A stretch of DNA of 64,000 bases from contig NZ_CP070502.1 in assembly GCF_018309085.1 (NCBI RefSeq), forward strand, positions 1,178,001-1,242,000. Reading direction: 5' to 3'. The stretch comes from Sporosarcina sp. Marseille-Q4063. Its GTDB lineage: Bacteria; Bacillota; Bacilli; Bacillales_A; Planococcaceae. The notes under the pieces were generated by a model. It did no database searches. It was not told the DNA's origin and worked only from the letters and a program-made list of their open reading frames with translations. This document shows positions 44,397 through 52,648 of the stretch, in pieces. Positions within the stretch are counted from its first letter, which is position 1, and every line of letters starts with the position of its first letter. A program made the position numbers and the translations under genes.

Positions 44397-44470
44397 CTAT
44401 CTAACAATCAATCTGGCCCTATTGCGGCAAATACTTATTCATTTATCGCGCCCGTTTGCTGAAAGTCCTT
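44397..44470. repeat. Interspersed repeat, copy A
   Basis: Plus-strand landmarks: TATCTAACAATC, AATCTGGCCC, then after a variable centre ATCGCGCCCGTTTGCTGAAAG. It shares these blocks, in the same order and orientation, with copies B and C. Confidence 0.75.
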
Positions 44471-44506
44471 CTATGCTTTCAACATTTGCTTACGACTAGC
44501 GTTTTT

Positions 44507-44776
44507 TCAGTTGCTTGCTTTCATTTGATGAGAGGGAACTAATACATTATCAACAAATATTTTACAGTGGATACTAAAAAAACCGCCAATTGTCACCTTT
44601 ATGTTCTTAGATTCATTACTGTCATTTCTTAATTTTCCAGTTAAAGTCGCTCTTAAAGCCAGGCCAATATTTTCATCCTGCAATTCACCATTTACATATA
44701 ATTTTTCACCAGCAAACCATCTATTCTCCACTAGTATTTGATGACCGTCATAGGTAGCTTCAAATATCTTCTTCAT
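44507..44776 (-). CDS. Small hypothetical protein
   Basis: An 89-residue soluble protein with no domain I can name. The sequence alternates hydrophobic and polar residues as in a beta-sheet protein: FEATYDGHQILVENRWFAGE, LYVNGELQDENIG, IKVTIGGFFSIHCKIFVD. A GGGAGTGGTGAT region precedes the ATG, and composition matches the host. It lies between two repeat copies with no operon partner. Confidence 0.6.
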   Translation of the reverse strand: MKKIFEATYDGHQILVENRWFAGEKLYVNGELQDENIGLALRATLTGKLRNDSNESKNIKVTIGGFFSIHCKIFVDNVLVPSHQMKASN

Positions 44777-44894
44777 ATCACCACTCCCTCCGTAAGTTTA
44801 GCCCTGCCGCTTTTATTAATTGAAATACACAAAAACATCATAACATTCCCACTACTAGAGCCACGTTTCAGAGTACAAAAAGTTTCGAAATACT

Positions 44895-44968
44895 TATCTA
44901 ACAATCTGGCCCGTTTGTGCGATATGGACGCAATCTTATTAAGCAATCGCGCCCTTTAGTTGAGGAAA
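44895..44968. repeat. Interspersed repeat, copy B
   Basis: TATCTAACAATCTGGCCCG, then GGACGCAATCTTATTAAGC, AATCGCGCCCTTTAGTTGAGG. It aligns block by block with copy A and with the reconstructed copy C that the intron interrupts. Confidence 0.75.
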
Positions 44969-45000
44969 GGCCGCTTTTATAGACTAACAAACTAACCAAC

Positions 45001-45402
45001 TTACTTAGCCGTCGTCCCATGAACTCTTTTTATTGTTTCGTCTCGTTCATTTTCATCCAAATATTCGAATAAACCCAATCGATTCCCCCAAGGATCTGTA
45101 AAGCTTCCCCATATTACAGGAACCTCTTTTCTTGAATATATTTCAAAAGGCTCAATATTTAATTCCTTAAGCATTCTATCCTTTTCAGCCTCTATATCCA
45201 TCACACCCATACGTAAAGGGCCGCTACCTTCTGTTGGCGTTCCTTCAGCTACCTGTAACCAACTCCCGGGCACGAGCTCAAATTCAACAAATCCTTCATG
45301 AGGTACAAAATCAGGCTCTTTATTCAGTAGTGACATGTACCATTTCTTCCCATTTTCAAAGTCTGAAACACGAACTTGCACGGTCGTTTCAATAACCATC
45401 AT
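45001..45402 (-). CDS. VOC-family (glyoxalase/bleomycin-resistance fold) protein
   Basis: A 133-residue single-module VOC protein: VIETTVQVRVSDFENGKKWY at the start, SWLQVAEGTP in the middle and VIWGSFTDPWGNRLGLFEY near the end, the usual closing metal-side motif. These proteins bind metals and act as lyases, dioxygenases or resistance proteins; the role here is unknown. Confidence 0.85.
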   Translation of the reverse strand: MMVIETTVQVRVSDFENGKKWYMSLLNKEPDFVPHEGFVEFELVPGSWLQVAEGTPTEGSGPLRMGVMDIEAEKDRMLKELNIEPFEIYSRKEVPVIWGSFTDPWGNRLGLFEYLDENERDETIKRVHGTTAK

Positions 45403-45456
45403 AATTAAACATTGACTTTTATCTACTTCTACACAGTTGTATACATTCCTTCTTCA

Positions 45457-45506
45457 CTGATTCTCAACAAAATAGCCCGATTCTGGAAGATGCAATCTAT
45501 TCAATT
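45457..45506. repeat. Interspersed repeat, copy C, left part (3' exon of the intron)
   Basis: TCTCAACAAAATAGCCCGATT and GCAATCTATTCAATT. When joined directly to 48152 onward (GCGCCCGTTAGTTGA) it recreates the block order of copies A and B. Confidence 0.75.
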
Positions 45507-45647
45507 ATGTTTGCAATAGGTAAACCTTTGAAATTATCTCCAGTTTTTCCCCTGCTCCGCACGAAGCATGCGAGTTTCCCCGCACTTCGCGGTCCATCTA
45601 CCGATGTATACTAGATTATAAGTTCTTCGTTACTATTAGACGTGAGA

Positions 45648-47444
45648 TTAATCTACCGTTTCAAGCCTACATTCCATTCGATATTGATTCAGTTTCTTTA
45701 TCATAGAAGCAGTTAAACCGAATTTCTGTATCTCTGACGAGATAATTCCTGTATTTTTACGATGTATCAGTCGGTGTATGTCTTTATGGAGAACTCTTAA
45801 GTTATTGAACTTATCCGTTCCTCCAAGATGTGTTGGTGTATAATGATGGCAGTGAACTTCGTGAGCGGTTAAACTCCAACCTGTGATTTCGCATTTACCC
45901 ATTTTCATACTGAAACGGCTAAGGCGGTTATCCATATATTCAACCGTTCTGTCTGGAAGCTTTGCTTTCATTAATCTGCTGATTTCTAAAATGACATTCG
46001 GCTTTAATTTATCGTAAATTCTCTTTCTGCCTTCCTCCGTATAAAGAGAAAGCTTACGGCTAAAGTTCATGGCATTTACAGTTTTAACATCTCCAATCGG
46101 GAATAAGTGGACTCCTGCGATTTTGAACGTTTTCACTTTCGTGCTATAGAACTTTTTATATGCCGGGCTAGGATTGATTGGATGCCCATATTTTCCTACA
46201 GGACGAAGGCGGTTATACAGAAAGGCTTTTAATTCATAGGCGAGACGTGAGAACTCCAGGTTTACATGAGTAGCTCGGTTAAAGTAATTGTGAATACCTA
46301 AAACAAAACTGTTGAAACGTAATGCATTTTGAGTGGTAGGCGACTTCTTTATCCTTTGGATATGAAGTTTAGTCTGTTCTTTTAATTTCTCTTGTTTCTT
46401 CTTTTTAATGCCCGTATGGGCAACTCTTTTGGTTCTCTTTGCATTCGCTTTAATCGTAAATCCCAAGAACTCGGATTCTCTCTTTCGCAAATTTACGATT
46501 TGCGATTTTTCTGGAGATATATCTAGTTTTAACCGTTCTTTGAGGTATAGCTTGACCGCATGGTACCACTTTTGAGCAGTTTTCCCATCTCGACAAAGGA
46601 TTTTAAAGTCATCCGCATAACGGACGAGATATCCTTCTTTGAGGTTAGTACGCTTCTTAGCGTATCTTTCTCCAACTCTTGATTTGTAATTTTTCGAAAG
46701 AGGGAAAAGCTCCCATTGATCAGCTACCCATTGGTCTAAGTCGTTTAATACTATGTTCGATAATAGAGTTGATAGCAACCCGCCCTGCGGAACGCCTTTG
46801 GACGGCACACCTTCAGTGTCAATCTCGGCTTTTAGCATTTTAGATATGCAAGTAAGTACTTTTCTATCATGAATGCCTAAGTTCCATAATTGTTTGATGA
46901 GAAGTGCGTGATTCACATTATCAAAGAAACTCTTTATATCGATATCAACCACATAATGTAGCTGCGAGTGGTTGATAAGAAATTGTATTCTCGCTATAGC
47001 ATGATGGGCAGACCTTAACGGTCTGAAGCCATAACTATGATTATAGAAATGGGCTTCAGCAATTGGCTCAAGAACTTGTTTAAAACATTGTTGAATAATC
47101 CGGTCAAGCATACAAGGGATTCCAAGGGGTCTTTGTCCACCACTTTCCTTTTCAATCCATTTTCTTCTGACTTTCTTGGGTCGATAATTTTCCAGTTTTG
47201 TTTGGATGGTTTTCACCAATTCATTTTCCGAAAGCTCTTTGATGTCATTGATGGTTTTGCCATCTGTACCTGGTGTTTTGGAACCTTTATTCGATTTGAT
47301 TGTACGAAAAGCCAAAAGAATGTTTTCTCTCGATACGATGATGTCGTAAAGATGACTGAACGTATCCTTATTACAAGACTTTTCGTATAAATCGGTAAAA
47401 GTTTCCGTCATATTGTAGTAATCCCAATATCTCAAAGTTGACAC
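45648..47444 (-). CDS. ltrA: Group II intron reverse transcriptase/maturase with HNH endonuclease
   Basis: A 598-residue intron-encoded protein needed for splicing and retrohoming. In order: reverse transcriptase domain with GTDGKTINDIKELSENELV, RPLGIPCMLDRIIQQCFKQV, YGFRPLRSAHHAI, SKGVPQGGLLSTLLSNIVL and the catalytic YADD in YLVRYADDFKILC; maturase domain X (about 370-470); and a C-terminal HNH nuclease with CEITGWSL, HEVHCHHYTPTHLGGTDKF and LRVLHKDIHRLIH. All catalytic motifs look intact and the frame is unbroken. GTG 47444 is chosen, 8 nt after GGAGGG; ATG further in is also possible. Confidence 0.92.
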   Translation of the reverse strand: MSTLRYWDYYNMTETFTDLYEKSCNKDTFSHLYDIIVSRENILLAFRTIKSNKGSKTPGTDGKTINDIKELSENELVKTIQTKLENYRPKKVRRKWIEKESGGQRPLGIPCMLDRIIQQCFKQVLEPIAEAHFYNHSYGFRPLRSAHHAIARIQFLINHSQLHYVVDIDIKSFFDNVNHALLIKQLWNLGIHDRKVLTCISKMLKAEIDTEGVPSKGVPQGGLLSTLLSNIVLNDLDQWVADQWELFPLSKNYKSRVGERYAKKRTNLKEGYLVRYADDFKILCRDGKTAQKWYHAVKLYLKERLKLDISPEKSQIVNLRKRESEFLGFTIKANAKRTKRVAHTGIKKKKQEKLKEQTKLHIQRIKKSPTTQNALRFNSFVLGIHNYFNRATHVNLEFSRLAYELKAFLYNRLRPVGKYGHPINPSPAYKKFYSTKVKTFKIAGVHLFPIGDVKTVNAMNFSRKLSLYTEEGRKRIYDKLKPNVILEISRLMKAKLPDRTVEYMDNRLSRFSMKMGKCEITGWSLTAHEVHCHHYTPTHLGGTDKFNNLRVLHKDIHRLIHRKNTGIISSEIQKFGLTASMIKKLNQYRMECRLETVD

Positions 47445-48151
47445 TGTGGCATCCCTCCCAATGAGTGATGTTCCCACATTCCTACCCGATCGGTGTCATT
47501 CACGTGAAGAAAATAATCGTTCTAAATCGTTAGACTTGGGGCTGTTCCTCCACTCCCATTACAGGAGTTTCACAGGTCGTACCCCTACCTTCACAAGAGC
47601 AAGTGCATTTCGGTTCTAACCTTATAGCAAACGTTTCGGATGACAGCCCTTGTTTCAACGTCCCTTGATTCCCAAGTCCCTTACAACGTAGCTATCCGTT
47701 CTAGACGTAGGTGCTTCCTTTAAGCCTGCGAGCTGGATACCGCCATTGTTCGGTATAGCATATTTCAGAGGGCGCAATTTTACTTTACACCACTCGCCCC
47801 ATCGTAAGATGGGCCATAGCTTTACACTATGTTCTAACTTTAGACCCGTACATTCGGAAAATTTGTCAGTTCCTTTAGAGTGGAACATTCTCACCGTATC
47901 TAGTTTTTCAGCCATCCGGCATATCAGTTAACGTACCTTCTCCATAGGAGTGGCTTTAGCCTTCCTTCTGCCGACTTTACCTGAGCTTCGTACCACAATG
48001 AACTGTCATTCATGAAGCACGCAGGAATCTTAATGGGATAGTTTCCGAAAACGTGGTTTCATCATTCCTATCCTCCGTTGTAAAGTTAAAGCTTATTTCA
48101 AAACTTCCTGTGTTTCACGCCAGGAGGCGTTTATCACAGAACTTGTCGCGC
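47445..48151 (-). ncRNA. Group II intron RNA, domains I-III and start of IV
   Basis: The 5' structured part of the intron. It contains the exon-binding element EBS1 (47775-47770, GCGCCC) with the delta base at 47776, and a candidate EBS2 (GTTAG, 47838-47834), both in the order expected for domain I. Short open frames here are not genuine genes. Confidence 0.8.
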
Positions 48152-48176
48152 GCGCCCGTTAGTTGAAAAATTGTAT
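48152..48176. repeat. Interspersed repeat, copy C, right part (5' exon of the intron)
   Basis: GCGCCCGTTAGTTGAAAAA, matching GCGCCCTTTAGTTGAGGAAA of copy B. The group II intron separates it from the left part at 45457-45506. Confidence 0.75.
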
Positions 48177-48196
48177 ATTCAAACGTAGAATAACTT

Positions 48197-48718
48197 TTAG
48201 TCATTTCTATTTATATCGGTTTTCAATCTCTTGAATTCTGGAGTCTGTATTATCTTGCTAAAGAAATCATTTTTCGCTCCCCTATAAGCTTCCATACATT
48301 TTCCTTCAAACTTCCTTTTCAATTCGTCATACTCTGTTCTGTATTGATCATTTTGCAGTAAAATATCTCGAAACTTCCAGAAGAAATCAAATTCTGAACC
48401 TATAATAGTCAATTGTATACCTAATGGTGGAATACCTGTATCGTCTTTAAATGCCCTAAACTCACTTGTTTTTATACTTTCATCGTTGGATTCATAGACG
48501 GAAGAGAGTGATTCGACAGCTTGAATAAATTGAATTTTAGAAACGCGAACCTGTATATCTAAATCTCCCTTAGTAAGGCTGTTTGGTATAGCAGTACTAC
48601 CAACGTGTTGCACGTCGGCGCGTGGAATAAGTTCTTGAATTAGGTCTCTATGAGAGGTGAAAGTTTTCTCTACATCACGTTTAAAACATTTTTGATTATA
48701 AAAGCTTACTTGTTCCAT
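48197..48718 (-). CDS. GrpB-family protein (UPF0157)
   Basis: A 173-residue protein of the GrpB/UPF0157 family, which has a nucleotidyltransferase-like fold. Signature strings are ADVQHVGSTAIPNSLTKGDL and DIQVRVSKIQF (conserved GSTA and D-x-D), with YRTEYDELKRKFEG near the end. ATG 48718 is chosen over 48748 because GAGGG lies 5 nt before it. The biochemical role of the family is poorly known. Confidence 0.85.
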   Translation of the reverse strand: MEQVSFYNQKCFKRDVEKTFTSHRDLIQELIPRADVQHVGSTAIPNSLTKGDLDIQVRVSKIQFIQAVESLSSVYESNDESIKTSEFRAFKDDTGIPPLGIQLTIIGSEFDFFWKFRDILLQNDQYRTEYDELKRKFEGKCMEAYRGAKNDFFSKIIQTPEFKRLKTDINRND

Positions 48719-48875
48719 CGAATCCCTCTTTTCCACATTACTCTGCATTTTTAACCAATAAAATTAAATGCATAGGCAGTAGAACCCCCCTTGTATAATT
48801 GGGTTTGTTTTCAACCTACACTAATGCCATCTAATACCTCTAGTATTTCTTTTTCAAATGGCACACTATCTGAAT

Positions 48876-49241
48876 TTATCTCTTGTTCATGCACATTATT
48901 AGTATATTTCCCTTCTCAAACGTACTAGCTGATACCAGTTCCATTGCTGCAGTCTTTTCATCAAACTCCTTTGTAGCTTTCTCACATTCAATTTCTGTTT
49001 CGAATTCAAAGATAAAAAATGGTTTTTCACTTAATTCATATGTTTTTGGTTTCACATTTCTTAGTTTTGACCCAAAGACGTTCTGCGGAAATTCAGCTTC
49101 CGCCAAATTAACACCATTCTCTTGTAATGCTTTTACTACTTCCTCTTCAGTAATATGGGAACTATCATTTACATGAATAGATTGGCAGGAAACTAAGAGT
49201 AACAGTAAACATAAACTAAAAATCTTTTTCAGTTCGTCCAC
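48876..49241 (-). CDS. Small hypothetical lipoprotein
   Basis: A 121-residue exported protein: signal peptide LLLLLVSCQS with lipobox cysteine at about 19, then a 100-residue soluble domain (TEEEVVKALQENGVNLAEAEF, FFIFEFETEIECEKATKEF). No known family recognised. The start is uncertain: GTG 49241 overlaps the GAGGTG ribosome site, and a CTG six codon-positions closer to the site (GAACTGAAAAAG) has better spacing. Confidence 0.65.
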   Translation of the reverse strand: MDELKKIFSLCLLLLLVSCQSIHVNDSSHITEEEVVKALQENGVNLAEAEFPQNVFGSKLRNVKPKTYELSEKPFFIFEFETEIECEKATKEFDEKTAAMELVSASTFEKGNILIMCMNKR

Positions 49242-49279
49242 CTCATCCGAAATAATACGAACCTATCTCCCCATTTCAT

Positions 49280-49792
49280 TTATAAAGCCTCCAGCACTTC
49301 TAACGATTCCAAAACATGATCCAGCAAATCTGCAATATCCGCCATATGCTTCTCATTTATTTTAGATTTGAATGTCATGTCTATGCTGTTGAGGTAACCA
49401 GACGCATGATGAGCATATACGAAACTCAGTGTTTGAGTTAGATGAATATCGGTTTCCCAAATGGCTTTTATAACTTGTTCAATCCGCTGGCACTCGATAA
49501 CAGATTGAACAATTTTAGTAAAGCGCACGGACAGGGTGCTGCCTAGATTTTCTCCGGGCACTTCTAATATTTCTCCCGCCAACTCTTTGACAGATGCTTG
49601 TAGAACAATTTCTGCTGAAAGGTCTGTTTGATTGACGAGCGTAAATTGAATCGCATATTCCCGAGAAAGAATTGCATAGTCCATGCGATCAACCCGATTG
49701 ATAATCGTTATTTTTTCATCTATATTATCTAAATCATAAATATGGTTTTCAAATGCTACTTTTAAATTTTCAAAGATCGTTGGATCATACAA
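49280..49792 (-). CDS. Hypothetical protein
   Basis: A 170-residue soluble protein without a recognised domain. It is rich in predicted beta and helix segments (FENLKVAFENHIYDLDNI, YAIQFTLVNQTDLSAEIVLQ) and ends in leucine-rich helices (ADLLDHVLESLEVLEAL). TTG 49792 is preferred because AGGAGG lies exactly 7 nt upstream; a longer frame to 49882 runs into the VOC remnant and has no ribosome site. Function unknown. Confidence 0.65.
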   Translation of the reverse strand: MYDPTIFENLKVAFENHIYDLDNIDEKITIINRVDRMDYAILSREYAIQFTLVNQTDLSAEIVLQASVKELAGEILEVPGENLGSTLSVRFTKIVQSVIECQRIEQVIKAIWETDIHLTQTLSFVYAHHASGYLNSIDMTFKSKINEKHMADIADLLDHVLESLEVLEAL

Positions 49793-49857
49793 ATTAATTC
49801 CTCCTACCGGCTGGAAAATCCATTCATTCATACAACAGTTACAAATCATAACTACAT

Positions 49858-50071
49858 TTATTAAACCAAGCTGTTTCACCAACCCTTTCGATTTCTCTCA
49901 CAACTTCAATCCCTTTTTTACATAGTTGTAAGCATCATCAATATCTGCAGCGTACAAATTAAAAATTGGGCTAGGGCTGGCATGATGTATGAAGTTGGGA
50001 TCAAAGGTGTGGTCATCCAATGTCAGGGATGTTGTCCTTACTAATGGCACATTAAAAACCGGTGCGTGGCA
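49858..50071 (-). pseudogene. Frameshifted, truncated VOC-family gene remnant
   Basis: Minus-strand translation from 50071 gives HAPVFNVPLVRTTSLTLDDH and IFNLYAADIDDAYNYVKK, then the frame shifts at a run of six A (about 49920) and continues as KGIEVVREIERVGETAWFN. Both pieces match the second half of a VOC/glyoxalase domain in order. N terminus, C-terminal metal motif and a start codon are missing. A dead gene disrupted by a 1-nt indel. Confidence 0.75.
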
Positions 50072-50106
50072 TGTATTCCTTCCCCTTTTTCATTAACCCG
50101 TCTATC

Positions 50107-50250
50107 CTAATCCTCATTGTTAGGTAATTTTCTTATGCCCATTTTTTCTTCCAGTGCTTCTATTCTTTCAGTGAGTTTTTTATTTTTATTCATTATATCT
50201 GAAGAAAACGCTAATGCCGCCGCGGCAAATGCCAATGCTATAAATTCCAT
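50107..50250 (-). CDS. 47-residue small membrane/coiled-coil protein
   Basis: A short gene overlapping the end of the MutS-like gene by 13 nt. The product begins MEFIALAFAAAALAFSSDI (a hydrophobic helix) and continues as a charged coiled coil, KNKKLTERIEALEEKMG. GAGGTG lies 6 nt before the ATG. Overlap and ribosome site make translation coupling to the MutS-like protein likely. No known family. Confidence 0.65.
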   Translation of the reverse strand: MEFIALAFAAAALAFSSDIMNKNKKLTERIEALEEKMGIRKLPNNED

Positions 50251-51926
50251 GTTTGCACCTCATTCCCTTTGATTTCTTCCCAATTGCGCCATTCCGTAAA
50301 ATGCTTCGCCAAGCGATTTGCGTTCTTCGTAATGCATTCTGGATAGGCAAGTATTTCAAGAAGTTTAATGGCATTTCGTGTTTGTGATGGGCCATCATGA
50401 ATTTTATAGTCAAACAGTACTTCGCCATTTTCAATGGATTCTCTGAAATGATAATTTTCATAGATTTTTCTAGTCATTTCTGTAAGTTCAATATCATGGG
50501 ATGCGATGAGATTCATTCCTTTATTCGCAGCAAGCCATTCCATCATCGAAGCAGATGCAGCGATTCGTTCAATCGTATTCGTTCCTTTTAATATCTCATC
50601 GATGAATGAAATGACCGGTTTCCCTTCTTCAATCAGTCTAATAATCCTTTTAAGAGATTTTATTTCGGCAATAAAATAACTATCGCCGTCCAATACATTG
50701 TCCTGAATTGCCATTGAGGTAACGATGTAGCTAGGTTTCATTGTCCACTTTGTAGCCAGGACTGTATTAATTGTCTGCGCCAAAATCGCGTTGATTGCGA
50801 CTGCTTTAATATAGGTTGATTTTCCGGAAGCGTTAGATCCGGTGACAAGCGTGCTTTTCCCCAAGGCAGATGTGTTAGTGACTGGCTTGGGGATTAGGGG
50901 ATGGGCTATATTTTCGAATGAAAGTTTTTCATCTTCAATAAATGCAGGTCTGCAATAGGTATCGAGCGATTTCCGGTAAAATGCTACCGCAATTGCAGCG
51001 TCCAACTCCCCTATCCGTTCCCATACACGTCGGTACTCCTCTTGATAATCAGTTATGGTTTGGACAATTTTATTGTATGCGATGAAATCCAACATGAATA
51101 ACATGCGGATATATTCAGAAATAAAATCAAATTCCCCGCCCCCGCCAGTTGAAATCATCGTTCCCCAAAACGAGATTTTCTTAATCGGTTTAACATTCTT
51201 TTTAATGTCATTCACATATGCATTGAGCTCAGGGTGATTGACGGATGTTAATCGTTTACCCGTATTAATGACTGCCGCCGCATATGTAATTGAAAACATT
51301 TTGTTTTCCAATCTGTTTTTATTGCGATAATAGACAAGCATATTAATCGTGAATGCAATAATTAAACTAACAATGCCGTACTGCAAACTGAAAAACATCA
51401 CGGCAACTGAAGCTACAGGCAGTAGTGCTAGTAAAACGTAAAGATATGAATGGTCAATTTTATTGTGATTATTTTCATGGAAAAATGAAGACGAGTTTGT
51501 ATAATTTAATTTGCCAAGACCCGAAAGAATGAGGAGTACTTGCTCCCTTAATTCTTGGTTGGTTGCCAGTAAATTATAAAGTTCTTCTTTGTCATTTACC
51601 CCTTCAAGTTTCGGATCAATATCACGAAGTTGATTAAACAAATATTCTGAGCCGACGGTTGACTGAGTATAGTTAAGCTTATTGAAGATTTCATCCATCG
51701 CTAAGTCGTCCCAGGTTAGCTGATCTACCCCGGAATAACTTTTGTTGCTGTTCTTTTTATTCGACCAGTAAGAAGATATGGATTTCAAATCTTCACTTAA
51801 GGCATGGAATTCCCCCTTTTCCCATTCACGTCGTAATTTCTCTAATTTCTTCTTGTTCTTAGTCAGGAGGTGATAAGCAATAAAAATAATAACCCCGATA
51901 ATAATAATGACCATTGGATCCCCCAA
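50238..51926 (-). CDS. Membrane-anchored MutS-like ATPase
   Basis: A 562-residue protein with a MutS core and ATPase but no mismatch-recognition domain I. Membrane helices: residues about 5-20 (MVIIIIGVIIFIAYHLL) and two around 170-215. The C-terminal ATPase has Walker A TGSNASGKSTYIKAVAIN, Walker B region VISFIDEILKGTNTIERIAA and the H-motif NLIASHDIELTEM. Without domain I a role in mismatch repair is unlikely; relatives (MutS2-like or stand-alone domain V proteins) handle branched DNA or are uncharacterised. TTG 51926 has GGAGG 8 nt upstream; an ATG four codons later is also possible. Confidence 0.8.
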   Translation of the reverse strand: MGDPMVIIIIGVIIFIAYHLLTKNKKKLEKLRREWEKGEFHALSEDLKSISSYWSNKKNSNKSYSGVDQLTWDDLAMDEIFNKLNYTQSTVGSEYLFNQLRDIDPKLEGVNDKEELYNLLATNQELREQVLLILSGLGKLNYTNSSSFFHENNHNKIDHSYLYVLLALLPVASVAVMFFSLQYGIVSLIIAFTINMLVYYRNKNRLENKMFSITYAAAVINTGKRLTSVNHPELNAYVNDIKKNVKPIKKISFWGTMISTGGGGEFDFISEYIRMLFMLDFIAYNKIVQTITDYQEEYRRVWERIGELDAAIAVAFYRKSLDTYCRPAFIEDEKLSFENIAHPLIPKPVTNTSALGKSTLVTGSNASGKSTYIKAVAINAILAQTINTVLATKWTMKPSYIVTSMAIQDNVLDGDSYFIAEIKSLKRIIRLIEEGKPVISFIDEILKGTNTIERIAASASMMEWLAANKGMNLIASHDIELTEMTRKIYENYHFRESIENGEVLFDYKIHDGPSQTRNAIKLLEILAYPECITKNANRLAKHFTEWRNWEEIKGNEVQTWNL

Positions 51927-51976
51927 ATAAAACGCCTCCCCTTCCCTGTATTCACCTAATATGTTCTACGATTGAA

Positions 51977-52010
51977 CTGTCAGAAAGTTTCAAGTTCCTT
52001 CATATATGAT
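51977..52010. repeat. 34-nt direct repeat, copy 1
   Basis: Sequence containing GAAAGTTTCAAGT and TTCATATATGAT; 29 of 34 positions match copy 2 at 52583-52616, and all five differences are transitions. Confidence 0.65.
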
Positions 52011-52048
52011 TAGGAGAATAACCTTCAATTCTTTACTATAAGTAAATT

Positions 52049-52092
52049 AAAAAAACCGATTTCCCAACATAGAATTGAGAAATCGGAATTTT
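52049..52092 (-). terminator. Terminator after the small membrane protein at 52.1 kb
   Basis: Perfect stem ACCGATTTC-type arms (CCGATTTC/GAAATCGG) with T run on the minus strand. Confidence 0.75.
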
Positions 52093-52129
52093 CGTTACGC
52101 TAAAAAGCGCTTGACTACTTATCCAAATT

Positions 52130-52477
52130 TTACCATAGTAATGGGATATAGATGAAAATTCCTAGCATAACAATAGCAGCTAGCAGCACGATGCTTTTCC
52201 AACGTTTTCTTTTCCAGAACAAAAGTGCAACGATGACACCTTGCAGAAATATCAAGGATGCCCCAAAAATCATCATCGAGAGAGAGCCTAAAAAGACCCC
52301 TAACATATTGATGAAGATACCAGCAGGCATTAAAGCGATCAAAAGGATGAGGACCGGACTTCTTTTTATTCTTTGTAAGATTTGTTTCCGTTCCGACTCG
52401 GGGAAACTATCAAATTCAACGAGAGCAAACCAGCCGGTTATGATCAGTATCGCACCTGTCACCGTGACCTTTCCCAT
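52130..52477 (-). CDS. Small multi-pass membrane protein
   Basis: A 115-residue protein with four hydrophobic segments (VTGAILIITGWFALVEF, VLILLIALMPAGIFINML, MIFGASLIFLQGVIVALLF, SIVLLAAIVMLGIFIYIPLL). No family recognised. ATG 52477 is preferred, with AGGAGG 7 nt upstream; a start at 52498 would include the ribosome site in the gene. Confidence 0.65.
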   Translation of the reverse strand: MGKVTVTGAILIITGWFALVEFDSFPESERKQILQRIKRSPVLILLIALMPAGIFINMLGVFLGSLSMMIFGASLIFLQGVIVALLFWKRKRWKSIVLLAAIVMLGIFIYIPLLW

Positions 52478-52582
52478 GAGAAGACCTCCTTTACTCATAA
52501 TTTAGCCAAGTCTAAGTCAATTGAAACATCGTGGACTTGTCGTCAATTGTGAATACATGGGTTGGAATAGATTTGTGTGGGT

Positions 52583-52616
52583 CTATCGGAAAGTTTCAAG
52601 TCTTTTCATATATGAT
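52583..52616. repeat. 34-nt direct repeat, copy 2
   Basis: Lies 32 nt before the AlkD-like gene start, in a promoter position; contains TATGAT, which could serve as a -10 box. See copy 1. Confidence 0.65.
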
Positions 52617-52648
52617 ACACTTTTGATAACAAGTTAGGAGTGGGTTGA

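Larger units (their letters stand above)
45507..48151 (-). mobile_element. Group II intron (complete, about 2.65 kb)
   Basis: A self-splicing retroelement encoded on the minus strand. The 5' end is placed at GCGCGACAAG (48151), a variant of the usual GUGYG start. Domain V is the hairpin at about 45556-45593 (CCGCGAAG, GGGGAAAC loop, CTTCGTGCGG), and domain VI follows to 45507, ending CAT. Domain IV holds the reverse transcriptase gene. The splice-site assignment is supported by pairing: the joined exons GGGCGC|AATT are exactly complementary to the RNA at 47779-47770, an EBS1-delta element, and CTAAC just upstream pairs with GTTAG at 47838-47834, a plausible EBS2. Ends are certain to within a few bases. 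Confidence 0.88.

Noticed and set aside
47655..47915. 86-residue open frame on the minus strand near the intron
   Set aside because: It lies inside the structured 5' part of the group II intron RNA and overlaps the exon-binding element; no ribosome site and no protein character.
50186..50461. 91-residue frame overlapping the MutS-like gene end
   Set aside because: Shadow of the MutS-like gene in another frame on the same strand; the real gene shows intact ATPase motifs.
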